DNA of 64,000 nt. It comes from Sphingomonas montanisoli. GTDB taxonomy: Bacteria > Pseudomonadota > Alphaproteobacteria > Sphingomonadales > Sphingomonadaceae. The DNA lies in NCBI RefSeq assembly GCF_008274695.1, contig NZ_VTOU01000001.1, positions 310,001 to 374,000 of the forward strand, given 5' to 3'. Each line of letters begins with the position of its first letter. Positions within the stretch are counted from its first letter, which is position 1. A program made the position numbers and the translations under genes. Below are positions 15,086-23,826 of this stretch, piece after piece. The notes beneath the pieces were generated by a model. It saw nothing but the letters and a program-made list of their open reading frames with translations. It was not told where the DNA came from and searched no databases.

Positions 15086-15103
15086 GGCTGGTTCCAACCA
15101 GCC
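15086..15103 (-). promoter_or_regulatory. palindromic leader element upstream of rpmE
   Basis: GGCTGGTT (15086-15093), CC, AACCAGCC (15096-15103) is a perfect 18-bp palindrome ending 20 bp before the rpmE ATG. In RNA it would form a hairpin just upstream of the GGAG ribosome site, and a second short pairing (ATGC with GCAT) could place that site in a loop. L31 genes in several phyla carry structured autoregulatory leaders; whether this is one is an inference. Confidence 0.4.
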
Positions 15104-15170
15104 CGGAAATCGAAGGCGCGCCTCTACAGGGAGACGACGGGAATGGCAAGTCGCCCTCGCCTCCTCCATT

Positions 15171-15280
15171 CGTCATTGCGAGGAGCCGCAGGCGACGCGG
15201 CAATCCAGGCCCGCACTGGAGTTCGGTCGCGAGCCTCTCTCATGCGGGCCTGGGTTGCTTCGCTATGCTCGCAATGACGA
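15171..15280. repeat. intergenic inverted repeat, family B (B1)
   Basis: Starts CGTCATTGCGAGGAGCCGCA and ends in the inverted counterpart TTCGCTATGCTCGCAATGACGA; inner arms are GCAATCCAG...CTGGGTTGC-like. The unit is about 110 bp. It lies between divergent rpmE and the end of the GT2 gene. Related copies occur at 19911, 21966 (degenerate), 46269 and 52213. Confidence 0.8.
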
Positions 15281-15289
15281 GAAAGGGGT

Positions 15290-16246
15290 TCAGGCGTTGG
15301 GATCGCCCGGCGCGGGGAAACTCAGATAAGCAAGCCGCCGCACTTCGAGCCGCCCGCGCGTGACGGTATCGAGGATCAGCCCGCACGCGCCCGCCAGCAC
15401 GGCGAGGATCATCAGGCCGGTCGAGAGCAAGGCTGTCGGCAGGCGCGGCACGAGGCCAGTCTGGACGTAGGTGATCACCAGCGGGATCGCGAACAGGATC
15501 GCGGCGAGCGCCATCAGCAGCCCGATCGCGCCGAAATAGATGATCGGCCGCTCGACGCGATAGAGCGTCAGGATCGTGCGCAGGATCCGCCAGCCATCAC
15601 GATAGGTCGACAGTTTGGAAGTCGATCCTTCGGGCCGCGCGCCATAAGCGGTCATCACCTCGCCCACCGGCATCTGCAGTTCGAGCGCGTGGACGCTGAT
15701 CTCGGTCTCGATCTCGAAACCCGCGCTCAGCACCGGGAAGCTCTTCACGAAGCGGCGTGAGAAGACGCGGTATCCCGACAGGATATCGGTGAAGCTGCGC
15801 CCGAACAGCGACGCCAGAAGCCCGGTCAGCATTTTGTTGCCGGTGCGGTGGCCGCGACGATAGGCTTCCTCGATCTCCGATCGGCGGGCGCCGACGACCA
15901 TGTCGAGCCGTTCGTCGAGCATCATCGCGATCAGGGCGGGCGCGGCGGCGGCATCATAGGTCGCGTCGCCATCGGCCATCACATAGATGTCGGCCTCTAC
16001 GTCCGAAAACATGCGGCGGACGACGTGGCCCTTGCCCTGCATCCGTTCGGTGCGAACGAAGGCGCCTGCCGCGCGGGCGACTTCGGCGGTGCGATCGCTG
16101 CTGTTATTGTCGAAGACGTAGATGCGCGCTTCCGGAAGCGCCTGGCGAAAGCCCTCGACGGTCGCGGCGATCGCCGCCTCTTCGTTATAGCAGGGCAGGA
16201 TGACCGCGATCGATGGCATAGGCGACGGTGATATCGATGGCGTCAC
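15290..16246 (-). CDS. GT2 family glycosyltransferase (dolichyl-phosphate-mannose-synthase-like)
   Basis: 318-residue inverting GT-A glycosyltransferase. After a short leader the catalytic domain starts IAVILPCYNEEAAIAATVEG (about 13-32), with DNNSSDRT, the DxD-type metal site in MADGDATYD (about 90-98), and SGYRVFSRRFVKSF. Two C-terminal membrane segments (about 240-262 and 270-295) anchor it, as in undecaprenyl/dolichyl-phosphate glycosyltransferases such as GtrB/DPM. The GTG start is 6 nt downstream of the polytopic membrane protein stop, so the two form an operon. It probably loads a sugar onto a polyprenyl carrier that the partner protein uses. Confidence 0.85.
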   Translation of the reverse strand: MTPSISPSPMPSIAVILPCYNEEAAIAATVEGFRQALPEARIYVFDNNSSDRTAEVARAAGAFVRTERMQGKGHVVRRMFSDVEADIYVMADGDATYDAAAAPALIAMMLDERLDMVVGARRSEIEEAYRRGHRTGNKMLTGLLASLFGRSFTDILSGYRVFSRRFVKSFPVLSAGFEIETEISVHALELQMPVGEVMTAYGARPEGSTSKLSTYRDGWRILRTILTLYRVERPIIYFGAIGLLMALAAILFAIPLVITYVQTGLVPRLPTALLSTGLMILAVLAGACGLILDTVTRGRLEVRRLAYLSFPAPGDPNA

Positions 16247-16252
16247 GACCTG

Positions 16253-17770
16253 TCACCCTTTGCGTGCACGACGGACAAGCAGCAGCGCCAGCCATGCGAA
16301 CAGCGGCAGGATCCACACGATCCGCGCCTGATATCGCCATTGGGGTTCAGACACGGCGCCGCCCAGCACCGCATTGACCAGCATCGCTACCATGAACAGC
16401 GCCAGCCACAGCGCCAGATCGCGCTCCGGTCCGCCGCGACGCCACGGCGTTGTCGCCAGCCAAATGAGAAGCCCCAGCACCGACACGGCGACGACCGCAC
16501 GCTGCACCGTCCAGATCAGATCGACCGGCCAGCCATTCTGTCCGCTGAGGCTGCGCATCATCCGCGCATGTTCGGGTTCGGGGATCGATGGCCAGCACGG
16601 CGATATGCCGCCACAGCCATAGTTGATCCCGATGTCGAAGCGGACGAGCTGCAACAAGCTGTTGCCCACCATCGCGTGCGTCTGCGCGATCGGATAGGCT
16701 TTGAGAACGGCGATTGCGAAGGCGGTGTCCTGTGCGGACATGGCGCGTCGCTCCTCGGGGCTGGCGAAGCGGAATACCCCGCGCCCCGGTACGGTCGACC
16801 AGAGAAACTCGCTGTCGTCGCGCGGGCGCGCATCGCGGAAGGCACAGATCGCGAACCTCTTCGGATCGCACCCGCGCGCGACAAATGCCTTGCCGGGGCC
16901 GTCGGCGAAGAAGCGCGCGGTGAGCAGCGGGACGAGTTGGGGCTCCTTTCCGAACGTGCGCTGCACCACCATGTTCGTCGCGACCACCGATATCATCCCG
17001 ACGGCGACCGCGATCGAGGCCGCGACGATCGCGGGACGAATTTCCGCGAAACGCTGACGGCGGATCAGCGCGATGCCACCCAGCAGCACCGCCATGCCGA
17101 TGAAGATCAGGATGTGGGTAAGATGCGCGACCGCCGCGGCCGCCATCAGCAGGACGAGCAGCACCCGCTCCCACCGCGCCAGCCTGCCCCGCCCCGTCGC
17201 GAGCAGCAGGAAGGCCAGGATCCCGAAGCCGGTGAGCGCGTCGGGCATCAGCAAAGCGTCGAAGAAGGGCAGCCCGGTCAGCAACGCGAGCAGCGCCACC
17301 GTCCCCGCTACGATCGCCGGACGCGCCAGCCCCAGCAACCGCAACGACTGCCGGATCAACCCATAAGCGATCCCGGCCTGCAGCAGCACGAACAGCCAGA
17401 AGGCGCTGGCCACATAGGCGATCCACAGCGCCAGGCCGAAATAAGGTGATCGCCCGGCCATGACGTTGCCATGCGCGATATCGTTGCCGTTGGCGGCCTG
17501 CACGGGCCGCACGGTGGCGACAGGCTTCGCCTCCGGTGCAGGCGCATCGAGCGCGCGGGCATAATGCGCGGTCCATGCGGTTGCGATCCGCTTGCCCGAG
17601 AACAGATAGACCGCGCTGTCGGCCGCGCGGACATAGGATGTCGTATCGGCGAAGTAGAAAGGTTGGCGATTGACGATCGCGGGCCAGCACAAGGCGAGCA
17701 CGCATGCGATATGCAGCAGCCAGGCGGCGACACGCCCGCCTCCGTCCTTCGCATCCGCCGCTGCGGCCAC
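16253..17770 (-). CDS. polytopic membrane protein, 505 aa, probable partner of the GT2
   Basis: The open frame runs on antisense to mazG as far as 18670, but codon usage and protein sense begin near GTG 17770, preceded by GGGGG 4 nt upstream. From there 505 residues have about nine to eleven membrane segments (WLLHIACVLALCWPAIV, LLVLLMAAAAVAHLTHILIF, MISVVATNMVV and others). A first periplasmic loop contains FADTTSYVRAADSA, where GT-C-type glycosyltransferases carry acidic residues. A large extracytoplasmic region has several Cys (ARGCDPKRFAICAF, NYGCGGISPCWP). I do not recognise the family; coupling to a polyprenyl-type GT2 suggests an extracytoplasmic sugar-transfer role. Confidence 0.7.
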   Translation of the reverse strand: MAAAADAKDGGGRVAAWLLHIACVLALCWPAIVNRQPFYFADTTSYVRAADSAVYLFSGKRIATAWTAHYARALDAPAPEAKPVATVRPVQAANGNDIAHGNVMAGRSPYFGLALWIAYVASAFWLFVLLQAGIAYGLIRQSLRLLGLARPAIVAGTVALLALLTGLPFFDALLMPDALTGFGILAFLLLATGRGRLARWERVLLVLLMAAAAVAHLTHILIFIGMAVLLGGIALIRRQRFAEIRPAIVAASIAVAVGMISVVATNMVVQRTFGKEPQLVPLLTARFFADGPGKAFVARGCDPKRFAICAFRDARPRDDSEFLWSTVPGRGVFRFASPEERRAMSAQDTAFAIAVLKAYPIAQTHAMVGNSLLQLVRFDIGINYGCGGISPCWPSIPEPEHARMMRSLSGQNGWPVDLIWTVQRAVVAVSVLGLLIWLATTPWRRGGPERDLALWLALFMVAMLVNAVLGGAVSEPQWRYQARIVWILPLFAWLALLLVRRARKG

Positions 17771-17893
17771 ATCGCCCCCTGCGCTCGGCCGTCCCCCAAC
17801 GGCGTTTACATCCCACCTCTTTCGCGGCCCCCGCCCGGATTGGCAACCCGCCCTCGCCCGCCTAGTCTGGCAACCCCACCGGAGACCGAACGA

Positions 17894-18631
17894 ATGATCG
17901 AAGACCTTCGCGACATCATGGCGCGGCTGCGCGATCCGGAGCGCGGATGCCCGTGGGATGTCGAACAGACCTTCGCGACCATCGCGCCCTACACGATAGA
18001 AGAAGCCTATGAAGTCGCCGATGCGATAGAGCGATCCGATATGGAGGCGCTGAAGGATGAGCTGGGTGACCTGCAACTCCAGGTCGTCTTCCATGCGCGG
18101 ATGGCTGAGGAGGCCGGGCATTTCGCGCTGAAGGACGTGCTCGATTCGATCGGCGCGAAGATGATCCGCCGTCATCCCCACGTCTTCGGCGACGGTGCCA
18201 GCCCGGGTTGGGAAGAGATCAAGGCCGAGGAGCGCAAGGGCAAGAGCGAGGATGAAAGCGCGCTCGCCGGCGTCACCGCGGCCCTGCCCGCCCTGTTGCG
18301 CGCCGAAAAGCTGCAGAAGCGCGCCGCGCGGGTTGGCTTCGACTGGCCCGATCCTGACGGCGCGAAGGCGAAGGTCATCGAGGAAATCGACGAAGTCGAA
18401 ACCGCACCCGATCAGGAGGCGCGAACCGAGGAAATTGGCGATCTGCTGTTCGCGGTGGTCAACTGGTCGCGCAAGCTGGGCATCGACCCCGAAGGCGCGC
18501 TGCGCGCCGCCAATGCCAAGTTCGAGCATCGCTTCCGCGCGATGGAGGAAATGGCGGGGGATTCCTTCGCCGGGCTGCCGCTCGACGACAAGGAAGATCT
18601 GTGGGCCGAAGCGAAGAAACGCGCCCGCTGA
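17894..18631 (+). CDS. mazG: MazG nucleoside triphosphate pyrophosphohydrolase
   Basis: 245-residue all-alpha NTP pyrophosphatase that hydrolyses (d)NTPs to NMP and pyrophosphate. The start is ATG 17894; the open frame upstream is antisense to the membrane-protein gene. Two MazG domains are visible. The N-terminal one has RDPERGCPWDVEQTF, then EEAYEVADAIE and ALKDELGDLQLQVVFHARMA (about 53-72), the Mg-binding acidic helices. The C-terminal one has KVIEEIDEVETA and EEIGDLLFAVVNWSRKLG (about 182-199). This is the usual length for the two-domain form. It forms one end of a conserved alphaproteobacterial block with hflX-hfq and ntr genes. Confidence 0.95.
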   Translation: MIEDLRDIMARLRDPERGCPWDVEQTFATIAPYTIEEAYEVADAIERSDMEALKDELGDLQLQVVFHARMAEEAGHFALKDVLDSIGAKMIRRHPHVFGDGASPGWEEIKAEERKGKSEDESALAGVTAALPALLRAEKLQKRAARVGFDWPDPDGAKAKVIEEIDEVETAPDQEARTEEIGDLLFAVVNWSRKLGIDPEGALRAANAKFEHRFRAMEEMAGDSFAGLPLDDKEDLWAEAKKRAR

Positions 18632-18735
18632 CATCATGGAATCGACGCGAGTTAACACTTTAGTATGCAATTGTAAAACATTGTAAAAAGACAGGTTTTG
18701 CGCTATTCCTGCCCGGAACCGGGGGAGCCTTTCGT

Positions 18736-19890
18736 TTGCGGCCGCATATACTGCCTCGTCTGTTGCGTGCGCCCGATCGCGGTTCGAGGCTGTCTCTCGG
18801 CACGCGGATCGAACTGATCCAGTCGCTGTTCGCGATTCCCGCCCCGGCCGTCATCATGACGATCTGCTTCGCGGGCGCCGGCTATTATGTGGTGCGCAAT
18901 ACAGACGATATGCCGCTGCTCGTGCTGTTCGTGCTGAGCATCTTTTCGTCGGCCGGCCGGCTCGGCACCTTGTTCGGCTATCGCCGCACCGTCTTTTCCG
19001 ACGCGATCGAGCCGTCGCGGGTGTTCACGATCGAACGCTGCTTCGCCGCCAGTTATATCGCCTTCGCGATCTTCTTCGGCCTGTTCACGGCGCGCGCCTT
19101 CCTGCTGGTCAACGATCATATGCGCCTGCCGATCGTGGCGCTCGTCTATGGCTACGGCGCTGGCGTGGCGGCGACGGTGGCGTTGCGGCCGTGGATCAGC
19201 GTGACGAGCATCGCCGCGGCGATCGTGCCGCTGATCGGCGTCGGCATCGCGATGGGCAGCGGCGCCTATCTCGGCACAGCCGCGCTGACCGTCATGTTTC
19301 TGGGCGGCGGGATCATCGCGATGATGCAGCGTTATCGATCGGCATCGAACGAGATCCAGATGCGGCGGCTGCTCGAGACGCTGAACCGGCAGGACGACCT
19401 GACCGAACTGCCCAACCGCCTCCAGCTCGACGAGCATTTCGCAAGCCTTGCCGCGCGGCGCGACTCCGGCGCGCTGATCGCGATCCACCGCGTCGACATC
19501 GACGGCTTCGCCAACATCAATCTGGAGCATGGCCAGCTGATCGGTGATGCCGTGCTCAAGGCGGTATCACGCCGTCTGGGCCGGATCGGGCGCGGGTGCC
19601 TTTCGGCGCGATTGGGCGGTGACGACTTCCTGATCGTGCAGAGCGAGATAGGCCAGGCGCGCGAGGCCGACATTCTAGCCCACAAGATCGTCCAGACGCT
19701 CGAAAAATCCTACGGCATCGCCGGCCGCGACGTCCATGTCGCCGCACGCGTCGGCTATATCGTCGACATCCAGCGCGACGCCGACCTCGACGACCTCGTC
19801 GCCCACGCGGAAACGACATTGGCGCGCGCGAAGCAGGAAGCGGTGCCGATCGCGGGCGAGACGATCGGCGCCTGGAACGCGGCGGCGTAA
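18736..19890 (+). CDS. membrane-bound GGDEF-domain protein with degenerate GGDDF signature
   Basis: 384 residues from a TTG start with GGGGGAG (18721-18727) 8 nt upstream. Five or six membrane segments occupy about 25-195. A cytosolic GGDEF-type domain covers about 215-380: DDLTELPNRL (220-229), HRVDIDGFANINLEHG (251-266) and the signature RLGGDDFLIV (292-301). The catalytic motif reads GGDDF instead of GG(D/E)EF, so the third acidic position is Asp rather than Glu, and no RxxD inhibitory site is visible upstream. Cyclic-di-GMP synthesis is therefore uncertain; it may be weak or act as a receptor or signalling partner. It is inserted between mazG and hflX. Confidence 0.85.
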   Translation: MRPHILPRLLRAPDRGSRLSLGTRIELIQSLFAIPAPAVIMTICFAGAGYYVVRNTDDMPLLVLFVLSIFSSAGRLGTLFGYRRTVFSDAIEPSRVFTIERCFAASYIAFAIFFGLFTARAFLLVNDHMRLPIVALVYGYGAGVAATVALRPWISVTSIAAAIVPLIGVGIAMGSGAYLGTAALTVMFLGGGIIAMMQRYRSASNEIQMRRLLETLNRQDDLTELPNRLQLDEHFASLAARRDSGALIAIHRVDIDGFANINLEHGQLIGDAVLKAVSRRLGRIGRGCLSARLGGDDFLIVQSEIGQAREADILAHKIVQTLEKSYGIAGRDVHVAARVGYIVDIQRDADLDDLVAHAETTLARAKQEAVPIAGETIGAWNAAA

Positions 19891-19910
19891 CGCGACTGCC
19901 CCTCCCCTTT

Positions 19911-19996
19911 TCGTCATTGCGAGGAGCCGCTTGCGGCGACGAAGCAACCCACTCCGAACTGCGGACTGGATTGCTTCGCTACGCTCGCAATGACGA
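19911..19996. repeat. intergenic inverted repeat, family B (B2)
   Basis: TCGTCATTGCGAGGAGCCGC at the left end is matched by TTCGCTACGCTCGCAATGACGA at the right, enclosing GCAACCCACTCC...GGACTGGATTGC. It fills the space between the convergent stops of the GGDEF gene and hflX and could fold into a long hairpin at both transcript ends. Confidence 0.8.
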
Positions 19997-20007
19997 GTTC
20001 ATGGGGA

Positions 20008-21327
20008 TCAATCCCGTGCTTCGAACCGCCCGTAATCGATATCCGACAGCCGCACCTCGACGGTGATGCGATCACCGTCGGTCACCTGATCCAGTACCTC
20101 GCCATGCGCGTGGAGCCAGGCGAGCGCGGCGCCGTCGGCGGCGTCGAGGGTCAGGCGGTGGATGTGGGCGCCCTTGCTCAGCAGGTCGGAAACGGTGCGG
20201 CGGAGGTTTTCGACGCCCTCCCCCGACCAGGCCGACAGGATGGCGACGTCGTCGCGACGCGCGGCTTCGGCCAACAGAGCGTCACGCTCCTCGGCATCGA
20301 GCAGGTCGATCTTGTTCCAGACCTCGATGATCTGCGGTCCGGGCTCCGCGCCTTCGGGCGCCTTCGGGCCCACCCCGATACCGCCCAGCACGTCGAGGAC
20401 GTCGGCGGCCTGCGCGTCGGTGTCGGGATGCGCGATGTCACGGACGTGGATGATCAGGTCGGCGCCCGTCACCTCCTCCAGCGTCGCGCGGAACGCGGCG
20501 ACGAGCTGGGTCGGCAGGTCCGATACGAAACCCACCGTGTCGCTCAGGATCGCCTTGTCGAGCCCGGGCAGCGAAATCTGCCGCATCGTCGGATCGAGCG
20601 TCGCGAACAGCAGGTTTTCCGCCATCACGTCGGCGCCGGTCATTCGGTTGAACAGGGTCGACTTGCCGGCATTGGTATAGCCGACCAGCGCGATAACCGG
20701 CCACGGCGCGCGCCGGCGGCGGGCGCGGTGCAGCCCGCGCGTGCGGCGCACCTGCTCCAGTTCACGCCGCAGCTTCGCCATCCGGTCGCGGATCAAGCGA
20801 CGATCCGCCTCGATCTGGGTTTCGCCAGGGCCACCGAGGAAGCCGAAGCCGCCGCGCTGCCGCTCAAGGTGGGTCCAGCTGCGGACCAGGCGGCCTTGTT
20901 GATAATCGAGATGGGCGAGTTCGACCTGAAGGCGGCCTTCCGCCGTCGCCGCGCGCTCGCCGAAGATTTCGAGGATCAGGCCGGTGCGATCGATGACCTT
21001 CGCCTCGGTCGCCTTTTCCAGATTGCGCTGCTGGATCGGGGTCAGCGCGCCATCGACGATGATGAGCTGTGCCTCGGCCATGCGGGCGGCCAGAGCGATC
21101 TGATCGACCTGGCCCGAACCGAACAAGGTTGCAGGCTTGGGATCGCGCAGGCGGAAGGACAGCCTTTCCACCACGTCGACGCCGATCGCGGCGGCAAGGC
21201 CCACCGCTTCGTCGAGACGCGCCTCGGTCGACCGTTGCGATGCTTGATCGGCACGATCGGGCAAGGCCACGAGCGCACGCGCGCCGCGGCCGAACCCGTC
21301 GTCGTCACTCCGGTTGAAAACGCTCAA
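20008..21327 (-). CDS. hflX: GTPase HflX, ribosome-splitting/rescue factor
   Basis: 439-residue OBG-HflX GTPase that binds the 50S subunit and splits stalled 70S ribosomes, for example after heat or antibiotic stress. The N-terminal HflX domain contains [11 protein letters not shown] (about 68-78), [14 protein letters not shown] and the glycine-rich [18 protein letters not shown] (about 160-177). The G domain has G1 GYTNAGKS (216-223), G3 DTVGF (about 262-266) and G4 NKID (about 340). The start is TTG, overlapping the hfq stop (TTGA), so hfq and hflX are coupled. Repeat B2 lies directly after the stop. Confidence 0.95.
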   Translation of the reverse strand: MSVFNRSDDDGFGRGARALVALPDRADQASQRSTEARLDEAVGLAAAIGVDVVERLSFRLRDPKPATLFGSGQVDQIALAARMAEAQLIIVDGALTPIQQRNLEKATEAKVIDRTGLILEIFGERAATAEGRLQVELAHLDYQQGRLVRSWTHLERQRGGFGFLGGPGETQIEADRRLIRDRMAKLRRELEQVRRTRGLHRARRRRAPWPVIALVGYTNAGKSTLFNRMTGADVMAENLLFATLDPTMRQISLPGLDKAILSDTVGFVSDLPTQLVAAFRATLEEVTGADLIIHVRDIAHPDTDAQAADVLDVLGGIGVGPKAPEGAEPGPQIIEVWNKIDLLDAEERDALLAEAARRDDVAILSAWSGEGVENLRRTVSDLLSKGAHIHRLTLDAADGAALAWLHAHGEVLDQVTDGDRITVEVRLSDIDYGRFEARD

Positions 21328-21806
21328 TCGTCGCCCGAATCAGCCTCGGCCAGATTCAGCGGGTGTGCCGGCTGAACGGTCGAGATCGCATGCTTGTAAA
21401 CGAGCTGGCTCAGGCCATCGCGCCGAAGCAGCATGCAGAAGAGGTCATAGGCCGCGATTTCGCCCTGGAGCATCACGCCGTTGACGAGGAACATCGTCAC
21501 CGGTTCGCGCGCCTTGCGGCAGGCGTTCAGGAAGACTTCCTGAAGCAGGTGCGACTTCTTTTCCTCGAAGCCCTTTTCGACTTCGGAGATGTCGACGGGA
21601 TGCGAAGGCATCACGGTGGAGATCGCATGCTTGTAGATCAGCTGCGACTGGCCATCCCGGCGCAGCAGCACCGAGAAATTGTCGAACCAGGTGATGATGC
21701 CCTGGAGTTTGACGCCCTTGACGAGGAACATCGTCACCGGGGTCTTCGACTTGCGAACCGAGTTCAGGAAAATATCCTGGAGGTTGTTGACCTTATTGTC
21801 GGCCAT
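21324..21806 (-). CDS. hfq: RNA chaperone Hfq, tandem two-domain fusion
   Basis: 160 residues from ATG 21806 (GGAGA 8 nt upstream), about twice the usual Hfq length. Two complete Sm folds are joined head to tail. Domain 1 (about 7-73) has [26 protein letters not shown] and [13 protein letters not shown]. Domain 2 (about 87-152) has [26 protein letters not shown] and [13 protein letters not shown]. Both keep the Sm2 YKHAIST motif and the proximal-face Gln; the following Asp is Glu in domain 2, and the rim basic patch is reduced to RK in both. A pseudo-hexamer of three chains is expected. As I recall, double Hfq has been noted in Novosphingobium. It is coupled to hflX. Confidence 0.95.
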   Translation of the reverse strand: MADNKVNNLQDIFLNSVRKSKTPVTMFLVKGVKLQGIITWFDNFSVLLRRDGQSQLIYKHAISTVMPSHPVDISEVEKGFEEKKSHLLQEVFLNACRKAREPVTMFLVNGVMLQGEIAAYDLFCMLLRRDGLSQLVYKHAISTVQPAHPLNLAEADSGDD

Positions 21807-21965
21807 CGTGCCGGTCTCCGGTCTTGGCGGGTCGTGGCCCGCTCCTGCGCCTTTGCATGGCGTCGTGCGTCGCCCGCCCAACACGGGAACGGCCGACATA
21901 TAGCGAGGGGACGCACGCGCGTCCACTTCGCAGATGCAGCAATTTGGCAACGGCGACCATTTTCT

Positions 21966-22040
21966 TCGTCATTGCGAGGAGCCACAGGCGACGCGGCAAT
22001 CCAATCCGCGGTTCGGCGGTGGATTGCTGGCTATCCTCAG
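21966..22040. repeat. degenerate intergenic repeat, family B (B3)
   Basis: The left arm is intact (CGTCATTGCGAGGAGCCACA, then GGCGACGCGGCAATCCA). The right arm has decayed: it begins GGATTGCT but continues GGCTATCCTCAGGATA instead of the usual TTCGCTACGCTCGCAATGACG. It lies upstream of hfq and of the 105-aa membrane protein. Confidence 0.65.
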
Positions 22041-22090
22041 GATACCCGGTAACGAATAAGATACTGGCGTCGGTGCATAACGAGCGCACC

Positions 22091-22408
22091 ATGCCTTATC
22101 GTGTAAAACTGGCCCTCGCGTCCCTCGCATCGCTCATCACGGTCTGGACATTCAAATATGCGATCAACCCTACGGCGTTCGAGCGAACTCCCTTCTGGTT
22201 GGTTTCGTTCATATTCTTCCTCGCCACGATGACGTTGTTCAACAACACGACATCACTCGTGACGAACAGGCCCGATCGCTGGCACGCCTGGGTGAACAAC
22301 AGCTTCAAGCATCAGAAGCCAACCGTCGCCAGCAAAAAAGCGGGCTATGCGGCCGACATCATTCTCTTTCTCGGCACTTTCTCGATCCTGATATTTCAGG
22401 ATTTCTGA
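22091..22408 (+). CDS. small two-pass membrane protein, 105 aa
   Basis: Frame from ATG 22091. Three hydrophobic stretches are visible: VKLALASLASLITVWTF (about 5-21), WLVSFIFFLATMTLF (about 36-50) and YAADIILFLGTFSILIFQDF at the C-terminus. Between them lies a polar loop (TNRPDRWHAWVNNSFKHQKP). No clear ribosome site was found, and codon use is more AT-rich than in the neighbours. It ends 12 bp from the convergent ntrX stop. No family recognised; it may be a recent acquisition or a membrane-stress small protein. Confidence 0.5.
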   Translation: MPYRVKLALASLASLITVWTFKYAINPTAFERTPFWLVSFIFFLATMTLFNNTTSLVTNRPDRWHAWVNNSFKHQKPTVASKKAGYAADIILFLGTFSILIFQDF

Positions 22409-22420
22409 ATCGCCGCGCGC

Positions 22421-23815
22421 TTACTCCGCCTCGTCCTCGCCCTCGCGCGCGTCGGCCAGACCCAGGGTCTTGAGCTTGCGGTGGAGCGCCGATCGCTCCA
22501 TCCCGATGAAGCTGGCGGTTCGCGAGATATTGCCGGAAAAACGCCGGATCTGAACACGCAGATATTCGCGCTCGAACGTCTCGCGGGCTTCGCGCAGCGG
22601 CGTGCCCATGATCGATCGGGCCGCCTCCCCCGGCGCGAGCCGCGCCTGATCGTTCAGGATTTCGGGCGGGAGCATGTCGATCTCGATCCGGCCCACCCGA
22701 TCGCCCGGCGCCAGAATGATCGTGCGTTCGACGATGTTGCGCAGCTGGCGGACATTGCCCGGCCATTCGAACGCCTGCAGCACGCCGACCGCATCCTCGC
22801 TGACCGTCGGGGTGGGCACGCGCCGTTCGGACGCGAACCGAGCGGCGAAGTGATCGACGAGCGCGGGAATGTCATCGCGGCGTTCGTGCAGCGGCGGGAT
22901 GACAACCGGCACCACGTTGAGCCGGTAATAGAGATCCTCACGGAAGCGGCCCGCCTCGATCTCACCCGGAAGATCGCGCGATGTGGCGGAAACGACACGA
23001 ACGTCGACCTTGACGATGCGGGTGCCGCCGACCCGGTTGAACGCCTGTTCGGTCAACACGCGCAGGATCTTGGCCTGCGTCGTCACCGGCATGTCGGCGA
23101 TTTCGTCGAGGAACAGGGTCCCGCCATGCGCGCGTTCGAGCAGGCCGGGGCGGACGAGTTCGCCGCCCTCCTCGACCCCGAACAGTTCCTCCTCGACCCG
23201 CTCGGGCTCCATCCGCGCCGCGGAGACGACGATAAAGGGCGAATCGGCGCGGTTGCTCCACAGGTGCAGCAGGCGCGCGGCGACTTCCTTGCCCACACCG
23301 GCAGGGCCGCTGATCAGCACACGGCTTCCGGTGGCGGCGACACGCTTCAGGGTGGCGCGGATGCCGTTGATCGCGGCCGAATTTCCGGTCAGCTCCTCTT
23401 CCTGCCCGATCTGCGCCTTTAGGGTGGCGTTTTCGCGCCGCAGCGCCTCGGTCTCGGTCGCGCGGCCGACGAGCATCAGCAGGCGCTCTGCCTCGAACGG
23501 CTTTTCGATGAAATCTACCGCACCACGCCGGATCGCGGCGACCGCAGTGTCGAGATTGCCGTGGCCCGAGATCATCAGCACCGGCAGGCTGGGGTCGCGC
23601 CGCTTGATCTCATCGAGCAGGTCGAGCCCGTCGAGCCGCGATCCCTGCAGCCAGACATCGAGCAGGACGAGCGACGGCCGCCGATCGGCGATCGCGGCGA
23701 GCGCGCCGTCGCTGTCGGGCGCCATACGCGCGGCATAGCCCTCATCCTCCAGCACACCCGCGACCAGTTCGCGGATGTCGGCCTCGTCGTCGACGATCAG
23801 GATGTCCAAAGCCAT
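22421..23815 (-). CDS. ntrX: NtrX, response regulator with AAA+ domain lacking GAFTGA
   Basis: 464 residues from ATG 23815; AGGTGG lies 7 nt upstream, which favours this over the GTG two codons earlier. The receiver domain has phospho-acceptor Asp53 (LVLLDVWLQG). The AAA+ domain has a variant Walker A GPAGVGKE (170-177) and Walker B TLFLDEIADMP. Where NtrC has HERGAFTGA, this protein reads VEEGGELVRPG after ELFG and is about 4 residues shorter, so the sigma54-contacting loop is missing. The C-terminal Fis-type HTH is SGNISRTASFIGMERSALHR. It should act as a DNA-binding regulator without sigma54 activation, as reported for some alphaproteobacterial NtrX. It lies 11 nt after ntrY. Confidence 0.93.
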   Translation of the reverse strand: MALDILIVDDEADIRELVAGVLEDEGYAARMAPDSDGALAAIADRRPSLVLLDVWLQGSRLDGLDLLDEIKRRDPSLPVLMISGHGNLDTAVAAIRRGAVDFIEKPFEAERLLMLVGRATETEALRRENATLKAQIGQEEELTGNSAAINGIRATLKRVAATGSRVLISGPAGVGKEVAARLLHLWSNRADSPFIVVSAARMEPERVEEELFGVEEGGELVRPGLLERAHGGTLFLDEIADMPVTTQAKILRVLTEQAFNRVGGTRIVKVDVRVVSATSRDLPGEIEAGRFREDLYYRLNVVPVVIPPLHERRDDIPALVDHFAARFASERRVPTPTVSEDAVGVLQAFEWPGNVRQLRNIVERTIILAPGDRVGRIEIDMLPPEILNDQARLAPGEAARSIMGTPLREARETFEREYLRVQIRRFSGNISRTASFIGMERSALHRKLKTLGLADAREGEDEAE

Positions 23816-23826
23816 GCTCACACCAC

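Noticed and set aside
17771-18670. Upstream extension of the polytopic membrane protein frame to 805 codons
   Set aside because: The extra 300 codons are exactly antisense to mazG, whose MazG domains are clear; protein sense on the minus strand begins only near 17770.
15171-22040. Possible CRISPR or tandem repeat array from the recurring TCGTCATTGCGAG sequences
   Set aside because: Copies are kilobases apart, each is an inverted repeat, and there is no regular spacer pattern or cas gene.
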